Shown: positions 53,163 through 62,714, numbered from the stretch's first letter. The stretch is DNA of 64,000 nucleotides from an uncultured Mucilaginibacter sp. (GCA_903891475.1 CAITEP010000043.1:1-64000), one strand, 5' to 3'. Numbers and translations are program-made. The notes: generated by a model from the letters alone, not told the origin.

Positions 53163-54620
53163 TTGTCGAAAATTTATTGCTACGGCATAAAAACAATTAT
53201 TATAAACAGGACGAGCGCGTTAATTATTATCGCTCTTGTATTATCCTGTCATAAGCAGCCTATTGTAAATCAATCGCTTCCAAGCCTTCCTGAAACAAAT
53301 GGTTATATCGTATCAGTCGCTTTAAACCAAAACCAGCTTGGATATACTATACCTGAAAATTTTTTAGGCTTTAGTTATGAAACAGGCATACTCGCAAATA
53401 CCAATCCTTTTTTGAATACCAACAATACCATATTAATTCAATTATTTAAAAACCTAGGGAATGGGGTTTTACGTGTTGGGGGCAATAGTAGTGATTTAAT
53501 AGATTGGACAGGTAAAACACGAACTTTAAAAACAGGCCCAGATTCTTTGACTACCACCGATATTGATAATTTTTCGGCATTTGCAAAAGCCGTAGGTTGG
53601 CCTGTAATATTTGGACTTAATCTTGGAAAGTATAGCCCTTCAATAGTTGCAAACGAAGCTTCTTACGTAAGCAATAGCCTCCAAAATAATTTGTACAGTT
53701 TGCAATTTGGTAACGAACCCGATATTTTTTTATCAAGTAAATATCGCGCGTCTAATTATACCAATATCGAATATCAGGATGAATGGACCAGCTATTATAC
53801 AGCAGTAAAAAATGCAGTTCCCAATGTACATTTTTCCGGACCAGATATTGCCTATAACCAAGAATGGATTACCCCGTTTGAGGCTACTAAATATCAAAAC
53901 TTGAGCCTTTTGGATGGGCATTATTACAGAACTGGGCCTGCAACTGATGCAACCATTAACCATCAAACAATTTTAAAAACCGACATAAAATTACTAACCT
54001 ACCTAGAAACTTTAAACAAAGCCTCAAGCTTACATAACCTTCCATACCGTATTTCAGAATGTAATAGTGTTTACGGTGGCGGTAAAACTGGTGTTAGCGA
54101 TGTATTTGCTTCTGCTTTATGGTCTCTTGAGTTTATGTGGACAGTTGCCGAAAACAATGGAAAAGGGGTAAATTTTCACGGAGGTGCAGGCGGGCCCTAT
54201 TCACCTATTGCTGTTGTAAATGGCATGCCAACTGCCAGACCAGAATATTATGCTATGTTGGCATTTAAATATGGTGGTATTGGTGGAAAAATTGTTCCAA
54301 CCACAGTTGGTTATAGTACTTTTAATTGCAGCGCGCATGCTTGCATAAATGGTGGGATTACTTTTTTAACACTTATTAATAAAGATGCCAATAACCTATC
54401 GTTTAATATTCAAGTGAATAATCCGGTGACTAAAGTTAACATTTCCAGATTATTTGCACCATCAATTACCTCAACAACTGGAATAACCTATGCCGAACAT
54501 AGCGTAAATGCAGATGGTACATTTCTAAATGCTTCAACAGAAAACTACGCTGGCGAAAACAAAACAAACCTCATTATCAATGTGGCTGCAGGCAGTGCGG
54601 CCGTTGTTATGCTTAAATAA
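53163..54620 (+). CDS. Glycoside hydrolase family 79-like lipoprotein
   Basis: A 485-residue lipoprotein with a signal peptide and lipobox LVLSC (Cys29). The TIM-barrel part contains NEP with the likely acid/base Glu185 (LQFGNEPDIF) and a likely nucleophile Glu299 (YRISECNSV). It also has GFSYETGILANTNPFL and GNGVLRVGGNSSDLIDW near the start, similar to beta-glucuronidase/heparanase-type GH79 enzymes. A C-terminal beta domain follows. It starts with TTG 53163, since no in-frame ATG precedes the signal sequence. The substrate is a polysaccharide by inference. Confidence 0.75.
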   Translation: MSKIYCYGIKTIIINRTSALIIIALVLSCHKQPIVNQSLPSLPETNGYIVSVALNQNQLGYTIPENFLGFSYETGILANTNPFLNTNNTILIQLFKNLGNGVLRVGGNSSDLIDWTGKTRTLKTGPDSLTTTDIDNFSAFAKAVGWPVIFGLNLGKYSPSIVANEASYVSNSLQNNLYSLQFGNEPDIFLSSKYRASNYTNIEYQDEWTSYYTAVKNAVPNVHFSGPDIAYNQEWITPFEATKYQNLSLLDGHYYRTGPATDATINHQTILKTDIKLLTYLETLNKASSLHNLPYRISECNSVYGGGKTGVSDVFASALWSLEFMWTVAENNGKGVNFHGGAGGPYSPIAVVNGMPTARPEYYAMLAFKYGGIGGKIVPTTVGYSTFNCSAHACINGGITFLTLINKDANNLSFNIQVNNPVTKVNISRLFAPSITSTTGITYAEHSVNADGTFLNASTENYAGENKTNLIINVAAGSAAVVMLK

Positions 54621-54781
54621 TATTTTGAAATATGAATTGATACTTCTTGAATCTTTATATTTTAATATTACCGCTAACTTAGGGTTTAATTTGGTTGGTT
54701 AACATAAAAGTAACCAAAAGGTAATAATGACAACACTTTACTGCTTTTACAACCTATTGCAAAAACCTGTAACTTTACATC

Positions 54782-55846
54782 ATGAAATTACGGTTATTGG
54801 TATTCATTAACGCGTTATCGGTAGCTTTAACCATATCGGCGGTAAATTATTATTTTCAACATAGTTGGTACTATGTGGCACTCACCTTTGTGGTAACATT
54901 ATTAGCCAGCTATGCCATTTTTTATTACCTGATAGAGCGATATGTGTATTCAAAAATCAAAATAATTTACAAACTTATCCATAACCTAAAACTAGGGCGC
55001 GATTTGCGCGAAGCCATGATAGAGCAAATTGGTGCCGACCCTATTAACGCCGTAGAAAAGGAAGTTAAGGAATGGGCTCGGGAAAAGAAAAGTGAGATTG
55101 ATGAACTGAGGAAGCAGGAGCAGTTTAGAAGAGACTTTTTATCAAATATATCGCATGAATTTAAGACCCCTTTGTTTGCCATACAGGGGTATATAGAGGC
55201 TATACAGGATGATGAATTTGAAGACCGTGAACTTGCGCGCGATTTTTTAGCCAAGGCATCGAAAAATGTAGATAGGCTGAGCTATTTGATTAATGATTTA
55301 GACGAGATTTCGAAATTGGAATCGGGAGAGATACCTATCAATTTAACCAGATTTAAAATAAACGACCTAATAAAGGAGGTTTTTGAATCGATGGAGGTAA
55401 AATCGCGCAAGCAAAACATAAAATTGGTTTTTAAACAAAAGTATGATGAACCCATTTTAGTTAATGCCGACAGGGAAAAAATACGCCAAGTTTTAGTGAA
55501 TTTGATTGATAACTCACTTAAATACGGTCATGAAGGTGGCACCACTGCGGTAAGTATTTTTGAACTGCATGATCAGGTTTTGGTAGAAGTTACTGATGAT
55601 GGAATTGGCATTGAAGAGAAATACCTACCCCGCCTTTTTGAAAGATTTTTCAGGACCGATTCTAGTCGTTCAAGGCAAATTGGGGGCTCGGGTTTGGGCT
55701 TAGCAATTGTAAAGCATATAGTAGAAGCGCACGAGCAAACCATTAATGTACGCAGTACCGAAGGTTTTGGCTCCACCTTTGGCTTTACCCTACAAAAATC
55801 AAAACAAGGATTGCCTTTCGCAGGTATCCCGGTATTGGGCAATTAA
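54782..55846 (+). CDS. Sensor histidine kinase (PhoR-like)
   Basis: A 354-residue membrane histidine kinase. Two membrane segments (about 4-22 and 30-50) are followed by a short linker (HAMP-like, about 55-110) and the H box FLSNISHEFKTPLFAIQGYIEA with His125. The ATPase domain follows: VLVNLIDNSLKYG (N box), DDGIGIEEKYLPRLFERFF (G1/F) and GGSGLGLAIVKHIVEAH (G2). There is no periplasmic sensor domain to speak of. No response regulator gene is adjacent, so it is an orphan in this window. Confidence 0.93.
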   Translation: MKLRLLVFINALSVALTISAVNYYFQHSWYYVALTFVVTLLASYAIFYYLIERYVYSKIKIIYKLIHNLKLGRDLREAMIEQIGADPINAVEKEVKEWAREKKSEIDELRKQEQFRRDFLSNISHEFKTPLFAIQGYIEAIQDDEFEDRELARDFLAKASKNVDRLSYLINDLDEISKLESGEIPINLTRFKINDLIKEVFESMEVKSRKQNIKLVFKQKYDEPILVNADREKIRQVLVNLIDNSLKYGHEGGTTAVSIFELHDQVLVEVTDDGIGIEEKYLPRLFERFFRTDSSRSRQIGGSGLGLAIVKHIVEAHEQTINVRSTEGFGSTFGFTLQKSKQGLPFAGIPVLGN

Positions 55847-55883
55847 ACTAAATCATAACACCAGATTCATGAGGGAGCCAATA

Positions 55884-55917
55884 GCAATTAAACACGTATA
55901 AAAAACCGTTTAATTGC
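55884..55917. terminator. Terminator-like hairpin after the histidine kinase
   Basis: A perfect 10-base-pair inverted repeat (55884-55893 with 55908-55917) and a 14-base loop, A/T-rich. The following ATAATTATTATTG is only moderately T-rich, so function is uncertain. Confidence 0.4.
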
Positions 55918-55982
55918 ATAATTATTATTGATTAAAGTCATTTGGTTTATACAGTATACATCCGTAGCTTTAATTAAACTTT

Positions 55983-56026
55983 AGGGGTTTAGGTTGATAG
56001 TTCCTATTTAAACTTCTCCCCTTTTT
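55983..56026 (+). terminator. Terminator-like hairpin before the methyltransferase gene
   Basis: The outer arms AGGGG and CCCCT (55983-55987 with 56018-56022) enclose an inner bulged stem. They are followed by TTTTT, 30 bases before the methyltransferase ATG. Confidence 0.45.
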
Positions 56027-56056
56027 AATTAACCAATTACCCTAAATTAATAAATT

Positions 56057-56668
56057 ATGCAATACAAATTACAGCACACCTTTGGCAAAATTGATATTTA
56101 TCTATTCGACCAACTTTTAAAAGGCACCTTCGAGGCAAGCGAGAAAGTGCTGGATGCTGGCTGTGGCGATGGTAGAAATCTGGTTTATTTTTTAAACAAC
56201 GGTTGCGATGTTTATGGTATTGATACCAATCCGGATGCCATTGAAGCAATAAAAGTATTATCAAAAATATTGGCGCCCGAAAATCCAACCGAAAATTTTA
56301 GTGTGGCCAAGACCGAAGACTTGCCTTTTAGCGATGGTTATTTTGATTTGGTAATTAGCAGCGCTGTTTTACACTTTGCCGAAAGCAAAGCGCATTTTGA
56401 AAAAATGCTGTTCGAAATGTGGAGGGTATTGAAACCGGGAGGCTACTTTTTTGCCCGATTAGCCTCTGATATTGGCATCGAAAACAAGGTGGTTCAGCTT
56501 GGAAATGGACGGTATTTATTGCCCGATGAATCGGAACGCTTTTTAGTAAACGAAGATATGTTGCTAGGTTATAACCATGCCTTAAATGCCCAAATGTACG
56601 AACCCATAAAAACCACCAATGTACAAAACAGGCGCTGCATGACTACTTGGTGTTTACATAAGGCTTGA
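56057..56668 (+). CDS. Class I SAM-dependent methyltransferase
   Basis: A 203-residue methyltransferase. Motif I is VLDAGCGDGRNLVYFL (about 32-47), motif II is DVYGIDTNPDAIEAI, the LPFSDGYFDLVISSAVLHFAESK segment is the post-motif region, and MWRVLKPGGYFFAR is motif III. This is a generic Methyltransf_11-type domain; the substrate is unknown. It stands alone. Confidence 0.87.
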   Translation: MQYKLQHTFGKIDIYLFDQLLKGTFEASEKVLDAGCGDGRNLVYFLNNGCDVYGIDTNPDAIEAIKVLSKILAPENPTENFSVAKTEDLPFSDGYFDLVISSAVLHFAESKAHFEKMLFEMWRVLKPGGYFFARLASDIGIENKVVQLGNGRYLLPDESERFLVNEDMLLGYNHALNAQMYEPIKTTNVQNRRCMTTWCLHKA

Positions 56669-56783
56669 TGCTAGGTTATGTGATGGATAAGCTAAGTTTT
56701 AGCGATGGAATAATATTGACATTTAAAAAATTTACAATATATTTAAGCCAAGTAAAATTGTCGTTTATTTTATTTTTATCGGT

Positions 56784-57101
56784 ATGGACTTTTTAGCTTC
56801 GCTACAGGTTTTCATGATTTACTTCTACCTCCTGGTGATATTTTTGTTCGCTATTTGGGGATTTATTGCTGGTTCAAAACGAAGTGTAGGAAAGGTAGGT
56901 GGATTGGTTTTAGGCTTGTTTTTGAATATTGTAGGTATCATTATCATATACCTAACCAAAAAAATTGATAAAAACGCGCATATCAATTTAAAAAGCTTGT
57001 CGGCTATTGATGAGCTAAAAAAGTACAAGGAGCTGCTGGATACAGGTGCTATTACCGAGCAGGAATATAATATTCAAAAAGGCAGGATATTAAACCATTA
57101 A
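56784..57101 (+). CDS. Small membrane protein with SHOCT domain
   Basis: A 105-residue protein. Two membrane helices (about 9-28 and 36-58) are followed by a C-terminal SHOCT-like segment IDELKKYKELLDTGAITEQEYNIQKGRIL (about 75-103). SHOCT segments occur at the ends of many small proteins and are thought to help oligomerisation. The function is unknown. Confidence 0.75.
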   Translation: MDFLASLQVFMIYFYLLVIFLFAIWGFIAGSKRSVGKVGGLVLGLFLNIVGIIIIYLTKKIDKNAHINLKSLSAIDELKKYKELLDTGAITEQEYNIQKGRILNH

Positions 57102-57319
57102 AAACGCATTGTATTTTTTGATAAAAGAATATTCATACTGCAATAAGTCAATTTATTTTTATTTAACCTTACCATAGCGGTTTTAATACCGTTTAAATAC
57201 CGTTTAAACTACTCTATAATCAATTTGATTTGTTAAAATAGATGTAAGTACCATTCTTTATAATTTCAATGCCCAGGCTTCATTTTCTGATTTTTATTTT
57301 TTGACAATTTTTATCACGC

Positions 57320-57348
57320 TTTATATTAAAAATATTGCCTTAAATTTG
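57320..57348 (+). promoter_or_regulatory. Promoter of the osmC-type gene
   Basis: TTTA, a 17-base spacer and an exact TAAATTTG -7 box (57341-57348). The ATG is 23 bases after the box. Confidence 0.45.
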
Positions 57349-57370
57349 ACTCTTTATTTATTAGAAATTT

Positions 57371-57772
57371 ATGGCAACTATCAAAACAACTTATATAGGC
57401 GGTTTACGTACCGAGGCAACACATCTGCAATCAGGAACAACAATTATTACCGATGCGCCTGTTGATAACCAAGGTAAGGGTGAAGCCTTTTCACCAACGG
57501 ATTTATTGGCTGCTTCATTAGGTAGTTGTATGCTTACAATAATGGGTATTGCTGCACGCACCCACGAAATTGATATGGATAATACCCAATGCGAGATTAC
57601 CAAAATTATGGCCGCCAACCCACGTCGAGTTGCCGAAGTGGTGGTTAATTTTAAATTCCCGAAAACCTACACCGAAAAAGAGCAAAAAATATTAGAAAAT
57701 GCCGCGTTAACCTGTCCGGTATTTTATAGCTTACATCCCGATTTAAAAAAGACGGTTGATTTTGGCTGGTAG
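57371..57772 (+). CDS. OsmC/Ohr family protein
   Basis: A 133-residue OsmC-family peroxiredoxin-like protein. The two conserved cysteines are in LGSCMLTIMGIAART and ALTCPVFYSLHP, the usual redox pair for hydroperoxide reduction. It may act with the YtxJ-type bacillithiol protein encoded convergently just downstream. It is separated from that gene by 23 bases. Confidence 0.88.
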   Translation: MATIKTTYIGGLRTEATHLQSGTTIITDAPVDNQGKGEAFSPTDLLAASLGSCMLTIMGIAARTHEIDMDNTQCEITKIMAANPRRVAEVVVNFKFPKTYTEKEQKILENAALTCPVFYSLHPDLKKTVDFGW

Positions 57773-57795
57773 AATAATCTGAAAATGAGCACAGA

Positions 57796-58128
57796 TTAAT
57801 TGGCCAACACGCTCAATACTTCTTCAACGGTAACGTCGCCATGCGAAAGGTCGAGTATACACTCACCGTTTTCAATTAGCAATAGCTGAGGAGATTCGTG
57901 GTGAACAAAAAAGATATTAGCTACCTCACTTGAAATTTCGCGGAAAGCAATTAAATCAAGGTAATATAGAGGAAGGTCGGCCGGCAGTTGTTCCCAATCC
58001 TTTTCGAACCTACGTTTTACCATGGCGCTAATAGAGCAACGTGTACTATGCTTAAAAAGCAGACTAAGTCCTTGTTGTTCCCTAATATCTCTAACCTGAT
58101 TGACAGATTCAATTGCAATCCATTCCAT
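57796..58128 (-). CDS. ytxJ: Bacillithiol system redox-active protein, YtxJ-like
   Basis: A 110-residue thioredoxin-fold protein of the YtxJ/DUF2847 family. The active-site-like segment is LFKHSTRCSISAMVKRRF, with a single Cys (TRCS). It ends VHHESPQLLLIENGECILDLSHGDVT. The family is placed in bacillithiol-dependent redox control (monothiol bacilliredoxin-like). Bacillithiol synthesis genes are not in the window. Confidence 0.88.
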   Translation of the reverse strand: MEWIAIESVNQVRDIREQQGLSLLFKHSTRCSISAMVKRRFEKDWEQLPADLPLYYLDLIAFREISSEVANIFFVHHESPQLLLIENGECILDLSHGDVTVEEVLSVLAN

Positions 58129-58361
58129 AAACGAAAATTTAATTTTTAAGCGACTGCAAAAAAACTAAAACTGAATGATAACCCGAAGGATTGAGCGAAA
58201 AATGACAAAAAAACTGTTAATTATGCCTGTAAGTATGTACACTACTGTATGCGGGGCATATTTTTTGGTTGCATGATGCTAAAGAAGTAGCTATTAAAAC
58301 TATGATTGAGAAGTATATTAATTTTTTCATTTTCTTATTGTAGTTGCTCTTTATACGTAAA

Positions 58362-58856
58362 TTATGGGTTTAAAGTTGCATTCAGGGCAGCCATTTTTAT
58401 GGCAGTTATTGCAGCTTCAACCCCTTTGTTGCCATGTTTACCGCCGGCACGGTCAATAGCTTGTTGCTGATTATCGGTGGTTAAAACACCAAAAATTACT
58501 GGCTTGCTATACTTAATAGCCACATTACTTAACCCGTTTGCAACCGCCGAGCAAATAAAATCAAAATGTTTGGTTTCGCCTTGTATTACGCAACCTAAAC
58601 ATATTACTGCATCAACATTTTTACTTTTCAATAACATGTCGGCACCAACAGTAAGCTCAAAACTACCGGGCACGGCATGTGTAAAAATATTCTTTACTTC
58701 GGCTCCATTTTCAACAAGGCTATTATATGCCCCTTGGTATAGCGCATTGGTAATTTCGGCATTCCACTCGGCCACAACAATGGCAAAGCTATAGGGTTTT
58801 GCCGATGGTATTTCGGTATTTGAGAAATCAGATAAATTTTTTAAATGCGTTGCCAT
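58362..58856 (-). CDS. ribH: 6,7-dimethyl-8-ribityllumazine synthase
   Basis: The penultimate enzyme of riboflavin synthesis; its subunits assemble into larger complexes. It is 164 residues. It has FAIVVAEWNAEITNALYQGA, AVPGSFELTVGADML, CLGCVIQGETKHFDFICSAVANGL (substrate site) and PVIFGVLTTDNQQQAIDRAGGKHGNKG, all diagnostic. The upstream neighbour is the TPR gene. No other rib genes are here. Confidence 0.96.
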   Translation of the reverse strand: MATHLKNLSDFSNTEIPSAKPYSFAIVVAEWNAEITNALYQGAYNSLVENGAEVKNIFTHAVPGSFELTVGADMLLKSKNVDAVICLGCVIQGETKHFDFICSAVANGLSNVAIKYSKPVIFGVLTTDNQQQAIDRAGGKHGNKGVEAAITAIKMAALNATLNP

Positions 58857-58945
58857 TATAATAATTAGTTAATACAAGCTACTGGCCAGCACAATAACTA
58901 ACACAAAGGGGTGCTATGATTTTATTGAAAGTTAAAAACAACCAA

Positions 58946-59626
58946 TTATAATTTGGCTTCGGCGCGGGCTATATATTCGTCGATATTTTGAGCTTGTTGT
59001 GCCTCAGGATAATCCTTTTTAATTTTATTATACTGCTCACTTGCTGACTTAAAATCATTTTTAGCTTCAAACAATAAGCCAAGCTTTTTTAAATATATAG
59101 GTGTAACAAATTTATTGTTTGATTTTTCAATAGCCTTTTCATAATAAGTTTGCGCTTCATCAAAATCCTTTAACTCAACGTAAGCATCAGCAGTACCACC
59201 TAAAGCTTCGGCAGCTACTATATTATCATCACCTCTGTAATTGGTTAAATTTTCGATGGCTTTTTTATAATCGCCTTTGTTTAAATAGGCGGTGCCTAAA
59301 TAAAAATAAGCAAGGTTAGCAGCTTTGGTATTGCTATAATCATTAATAATTTTTTGGAAACCAGGGTAGCCGGCATCGCCATTAATAGCTTTATCCCACT
59401 GTTTTTTATCCCATAAATCCTGAGCAAAATATATTTGATTAGCTGCGGCTTCTTCACGTGGCCCGATATAAAACTTCTGGTAGGCAAAGTAAACAAATAT
59501 CATGGCCACTATGGCACCGCCAATAAATAATAGGCTTTTTTGATTTTCACCAACAAACTTACTTGCTTTGGCAAAATCTATATTCTTTTCAGTAACAACC
59601 TGTGGTGTCTCCTCGGTTTTTGACAT
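58946..59626 (-). CDS. Membrane-anchored TPR protein
   Basis: A 226-residue protein with one membrane helix (about 31-49), followed by about four TPR-like repeats. AANLAYFYLGTAYLNKGDYKKAIENL is a clear unit, and ALGGTADAYVELKDFDEAQTYYEKAI is another. The layout resembles YfgM/tol-pal-associated TPR proteins. It is likely periplasmic scaffolding. It lies about 90 bases upstream of ribH on the same strand and has its own promoter. Confidence 0.85.
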   Translation of the reverse strand: MSKTEETPQVVTEKNIDFAKASKFVGENQKSLLFIGGAIVAMIFVYFAYQKFYIGPREEAAANQIYFAQDLWDKKQWDKAINGDAGYPGFQKIINDYSNTKAANLAYFYLGTAYLNKGDYKKAIENLTNYRGDDNIVAAEALGGTADAYVELKDFDEAQTYYEKAIEKSNNKFVTPIYLKKLGLLFEAKNDFKSASEQYNKIKKDYPEAQQAQNIDEYIARAEAKL

Positions 59627-59648
59627 TTTTTTTAAAAAATTAGGAATG

Positions 59649-59679
59649 CAAAGGTACTGTTTTATAATTTTTTATCAAT
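59649..59679 (-). promoter_or_regulatory. Promoter of the TPR gene
   Basis: The minus strand reads ATTG, a 19-base spacer and TACCTTTG. The start point is about 16 bases before the ATG at 59626. Confidence 0.6.
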
Positions 59680-59889
59680 ACTATCAACTAAAAAATTTAC
59701 GTCATAAAATATATGGTATCAATAGGTTATAAATGCCTAATGCTTCCGGAACTGCTTATTGCTATAAAAATTAGTTAAATAGTTGAATATAAACATTTTA
59801 ATAGCAAATTAAAACTATTGTCAACAAATAGAACTAAATGAATAATGGTTTTACGTATTCTTAAAATGCCAAATACAAACACTTATCAT

Positions 59890-59897
59890 TAAATTTG
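59890..59897 (+). promoter_or_regulatory. -7 box of recF
   Basis: TAAATTTG, exact, 10 bases before the recF ATG. It gives a leader of only about four bases. Confidence 0.5.
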
Positions 59898-59907
59898 AAA
59901 AATCAAT

Positions 59908-61008
59908 ATGTATTTACAGCAACTATCTGTTATCAACTTTAAAAACTATACCGAAGCAGCAATTACACTTGCCGATGGGGTAAACGTATTTACCGGCGAT
60001 AACGGCGCTGGTAAAACCAATTTATTGGATGCAGTGCATTACCTATCGCTTTGTAAAAGTTATTTTAACCCTATTGATAGTCAGCAAATAAAAACAGGTA
60101 CCGATTTTTTTATTATTACCGGCAGCTTTAATAAAAACGGACAACAGGAAGCGGTTGCCTGTTCGGTAAAGCGGAATCAAAAAAAACAGTTTAAACGCAA
60201 CAAAAAGGATTATACCCGCTTGGCCGACCATATTGGTTTGTTCCCGCTGGTAATGGTTTCGCCTTATGATATTAGTATAATTATTGAGGGAAGCGAGGAA
60301 CGCAGGAAATTTATCGACAATGTAATATCTCAAACAGATAATTCATATTTGGATGAGCTGATTAATTACAACAAGGTTTTGACCAATCGTAACGCTTTAT
60401 TAAAGTTGATTAGCGAAACCGGACGATATGACCCGCAATTGATGGAAGTGCTGGATGAGCAGTTGACACAATCGGGGGTGTATATTTTTGAGAAGCGTAA
60501 GGCTTTTATGAAGGCCTTTACCGAAATATTTGATACCCATTATGCCTTCATCAGCGAAAACGCCGAAAAGGTAAGTTTGGAATATGATTCGCCCTTATTG
60601 CAGGAGGAATTTGCAGCCATATTAAAAAAGAACCTGGAAAAAGACCGTTATTTAGAACGCACCAGTTTTGGGGTACATAAGGATGATTTGCTGTTTACTA
60701 TACATGGCATGCCCATGAAAAAGTTTGGCTCGCAAGGGCAGCAAAAGTCGTTTTTAATCGCGCTTAAATTGGCACAATACAGCTTTTTATACCAACAAAA
60801 TGGATTTAAACCCATTTTGTTGTTGGATGATATTTTTGATAAGTTGGATAATAAACGCGTAACCAAGCTAATGGAAATGATATCCGACCATCATTTCGGG
60901 CAGGTTTTTATAACCGATACCCACGAGGAGCGCGTGAAAGAAGTTTTTAAAAATCTGGGTGTAGAAATACAATTATTTAAGGTAAAAGGAGGAGAGATAG
61001 ATGCGTAA
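59908..61008 (+). CDS. recF: DNA replication and repair protein RecF
   Basis: A 366-residue SMC-like ATPase that loads RecA at gaps. Walker A is GDNGAGKTNLLDA (30-42), the signature motif region is KKFGSQGQQKSFLIALKLAQ and Walker B is PILLLDDIFDKLD. It overlaps the DUF721 gene by eight bases, a pairing seen in many bacteria. dnaA, dnaN and gyrB are not nearby. Confidence 0.95.
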   Translation: MYLQQLSVINFKNYTEAAITLADGVNVFTGDNGAGKTNLLDAVHYLSLCKSYFNPIDSQQIKTGTDFFIITGSFNKNGQQEAVACSVKRNQKKQFKRNKKDYTRLADHIGLFPLVMVSPYDISIIIEGSEERRKFIDNVISQTDNSYLDELINYNKVLTNRNALLKLISETGRYDPQLMEVLDEQLTQSGVYIFEKRKAFMKAFTEIFDTHYAFISENAEKVSLEYDSPLLQEEFAAILKKNLEKDRYLERTSFGVHKDDLLFTIHGMPMKKFGSQGQQKSFLIALKLAQYSFLYQQNGFKPILLLDDIFDKLDNKRVTKLMEMISDHHFGQVFITDTHEERVKEVFKNLGVEIQLFKVKGGEIDA

Positions 61009-61291
61009 AGCCAACGATAAATCAATAAAAGAAGCCATTGCTCAAATGCTGCAGGTTTATAAAATAAAACAACGGTTTGACGAAACCGCGGTTATTGCTG
61101 CTTGGCCCAATTTAGTAGGCAAGCCGGTAGCTAACCGCACCAAGGAGTTGTTTGTGCATAATAAAAAGCTCTACCTCAACATCGAATCATCTGTAATACG
61201 GAACGAGCTAATGCTGATAAAAAGCCAAATTATTGATAAAATTAACGAAGAGGCCAAGTGGATAATGGTGGAAGAGATTGTTTTTATTTGA
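61001..61291 (+). CDS. DUF721 (DciA-like) protein
   Basis: A 96-residue protein of the DUF721 family, which includes DciA, the replicative helicase loader of many bacteria. It has the typical segment VIAAWPNLVGKPVANRTKELFVHNKKLYLNI. It overlaps recF and so is translationally coupled to it. The DciA role is a family-level inference. Confidence 0.85.
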   Translation: MRKANDKSIKEAIAQMLQVYKIKQRFDETAVIAAWPNLVGKPVANRTKELFVHNKKLYLNIESSVIRNELMLIKSQIIDKINEEAKWIMVEEIVFI

Positions 61292-61310
61292 GAAATTGTT
61301 TGTTAAATAA

Positions 61311-62288
61311 TTATCTACTCATATTATCCAAAATAAAACCCATCGGTACGGTATAGGTAGCATTTGTAACATGCCCAAATTTAGTACCAGGTATCCAATC
61401 AGGAGAATTTTTAATTAGCCTGATTGCTTCCTCATCTAAACTTTTACCTGCAGATTGAATTATAGTAATATTGGTGATTTTCCCGAGTTTGGTTACAATA
61501 AATTTAAGAATTACCTTTCCTTGTATATTTTTCTCTCTTGCCTCGGCTGGATAAACTATTTTTCTACTTAAATACCTAAAGAACTCTCCCATGCCACCGT
61601 TAAATAAAGGAATGGTTTCTCTTGATTTTTGGTAGGCTATAGATATTCCATTATCATCCACCCCAGTACCCGACAATAGTTCGCCATCTTTATATATTTC
61701 AGTAAAATGAATACCTAATTTTTTATCGGTTCCTTTCCATACACTATCCTTTAAAACATTTTTTATCCTTCCTTCTTCATAAACATATCTAAAATCCTCG
61801 TCATATATTTTTATGTAACCACTACCATTAATGGTTAATACATTGCCTAGGGTATCATAGCATTCATTTATTTGATTGGGTAATAATTTTGCACGTAAAC
61901 TGATTGACGTGTCAGGAAATTCATTTACCATGTAGAGCTTTCCGTTTGGATAATATTTATATTCTAAACCGATAAGCCGTCCCCCCAAATAACTGCTAAT
62001 ACTCTTTTTATGCCCATTTTCAAAATAAGTTAAAACTTTACCTTCATAACTAGGAAAGTCAATTTGAGATGATTTACCCACCAATTTAGGTTTTTTATTT
62101 TTATAAAACTCTAAAACATTGTAAAGTTTTGAGCCAGAATCAGGCTCGCTTACTATTCGGATAAAATCGGCACTATCAATGTTATCAACATGTTCCCCGT
62201 TATTTTTTAAAAAGTAATCGTTATGTTTTTGAGCGAAACAAAATGAGCTAATTACTAAAAAGCTGATTGATAAAAAAAATTTAGGCAT
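61311..62288 (-). CDS. TonB C-terminal domain protein with MORN-like repeats
   Basis: A 325-residue secreted protein. The signal peptide (about 1-19) is followed by MORN-like segments (YFENGHKKSISSYLGGRLIGLEYKYYPNGKLYMVNEF). A C-terminal TonB-type domain (about 230-325) has SRKIVYPAEAREKNIQGKVILKFIV and IQSAGKSLDEEAIRLIKNSPDWIPG. It lacks the N-terminal membrane anchor and Pro-rich spacer of true TonB, so it is unlikely to be the energy transducer itself. It is convergent with the DUF721 gene. Confidence 0.8.
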   Translation of the reverse strand: MPKFFLSISFLVISSFCFAQKHNDYFLKNNGEHVDNIDSADFIRIVSEPDSGSKLYNVLEFYKNKKPKLVGKSSQIDFPSYEGKVLTYFENGHKKSISSYLGGRLIGLEYKYYPNGKLYMVNEFPDTSISLRAKLLPNQINECYDTLGNVLTINGSGYIKIYDEDFRYVYEEGRIKNVLKDSVWKGTDKKLGIHFTEIYKDGELLSGTGVDDNGISIAYQKSRETIPLFNGGMGEFFRYLSRKIVYPAEAREKNIQGKVILKFIVTKLGKITNITIIQSAGKSLDEEAIRLIKNSPDWIPGTKFGHVTNATYTVPMGFILDNMSR

Positions 62289-62351
62289 AAGAATAAGACT
62301 TTGTATTATTTTTTTAAAGCTAATAAATCCCTGCTTTATTTCAAAATAACC

Positions 62352-62702
62352 TTATTTAATCAACCTGTTATCAGCATCAGGGAATACCAATACAGGTTCA
62401 TGTTGACGGGCTTCTTGGGCATCCATCCACGCGTACGACATGATGATTACAATATCGCCTACTTGGGCAAGCCGGGCGGCGGCTCCGTTTAAACAAATTA
62501 CACCGCTACCACGTGCTCCTTTTATTACATAGGTTTCAAACCGGGCACCGTTATTATTATTTACAATCTGTACCTTCTCGTTCGGGATTAAGTTGGCAGC
62601 TTCTATCAAATCTTCGTCAATGGTAATGCTGCCTACATAGTTTAACTGGGCCTCGGTAACCTTGGCTCTATGTATTTTTGATTTTAATACCTCAATCATC
62701 AT
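62352..62702 (-). CDS. panD: Aspartate 1-decarboxylase
   Basis: Makes beta-alanine for pantothenate. It is a 116-residue proenzyme that cleaves itself at Gly24-Ser25 (NYVGSITID) to form the pyruvoyl group. The segments [34 protein letters not shown] are typical. The start is ATG 62702 or 62699; the -7 box lies only four bases upstream of the first, so the second may be the used one and the transcript leaderless. No other pan gene is here. Confidence 0.95.
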   Translation of the reverse strand: MMIEVLKSKIHRAKVTEAQLNYVGSITIDEDLIEAANLIPNEKVQIVNNNNGARFETYVIKGARGSGVICLNGAAARLAQVGDIVIIMSYAWMDAQEARQHEPVLVFPDADNRLIK

Positions 62703-62706
62703 GGGG

Positions 62707-62714
62707 CAAAGTTA
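62707..62714 (-). promoter_or_regulatory. -7 box of panD
   Basis: The minus strand reads TAACTTTG, exact TAnnTTTG, with the box ending four bases before the first ATG. Transcription should start inside the ATGATG start region. Confidence 0.5.

Noticed and set aside
57160..57215. Short direct repeat of TACCGTTTAAA-like words upstream of the osmC-type gene
   Set aside because: Only two to three imperfect copies of about 12 bases in very AT-rich DNA, with no spacing that suggests an operator or CRISPR.
58201..58275. A 24-codon open frame in the ytxJ-ribH intergenic region
   Set aside because: It has no signal sequence, no motif and no promoter box. It is too short to support.
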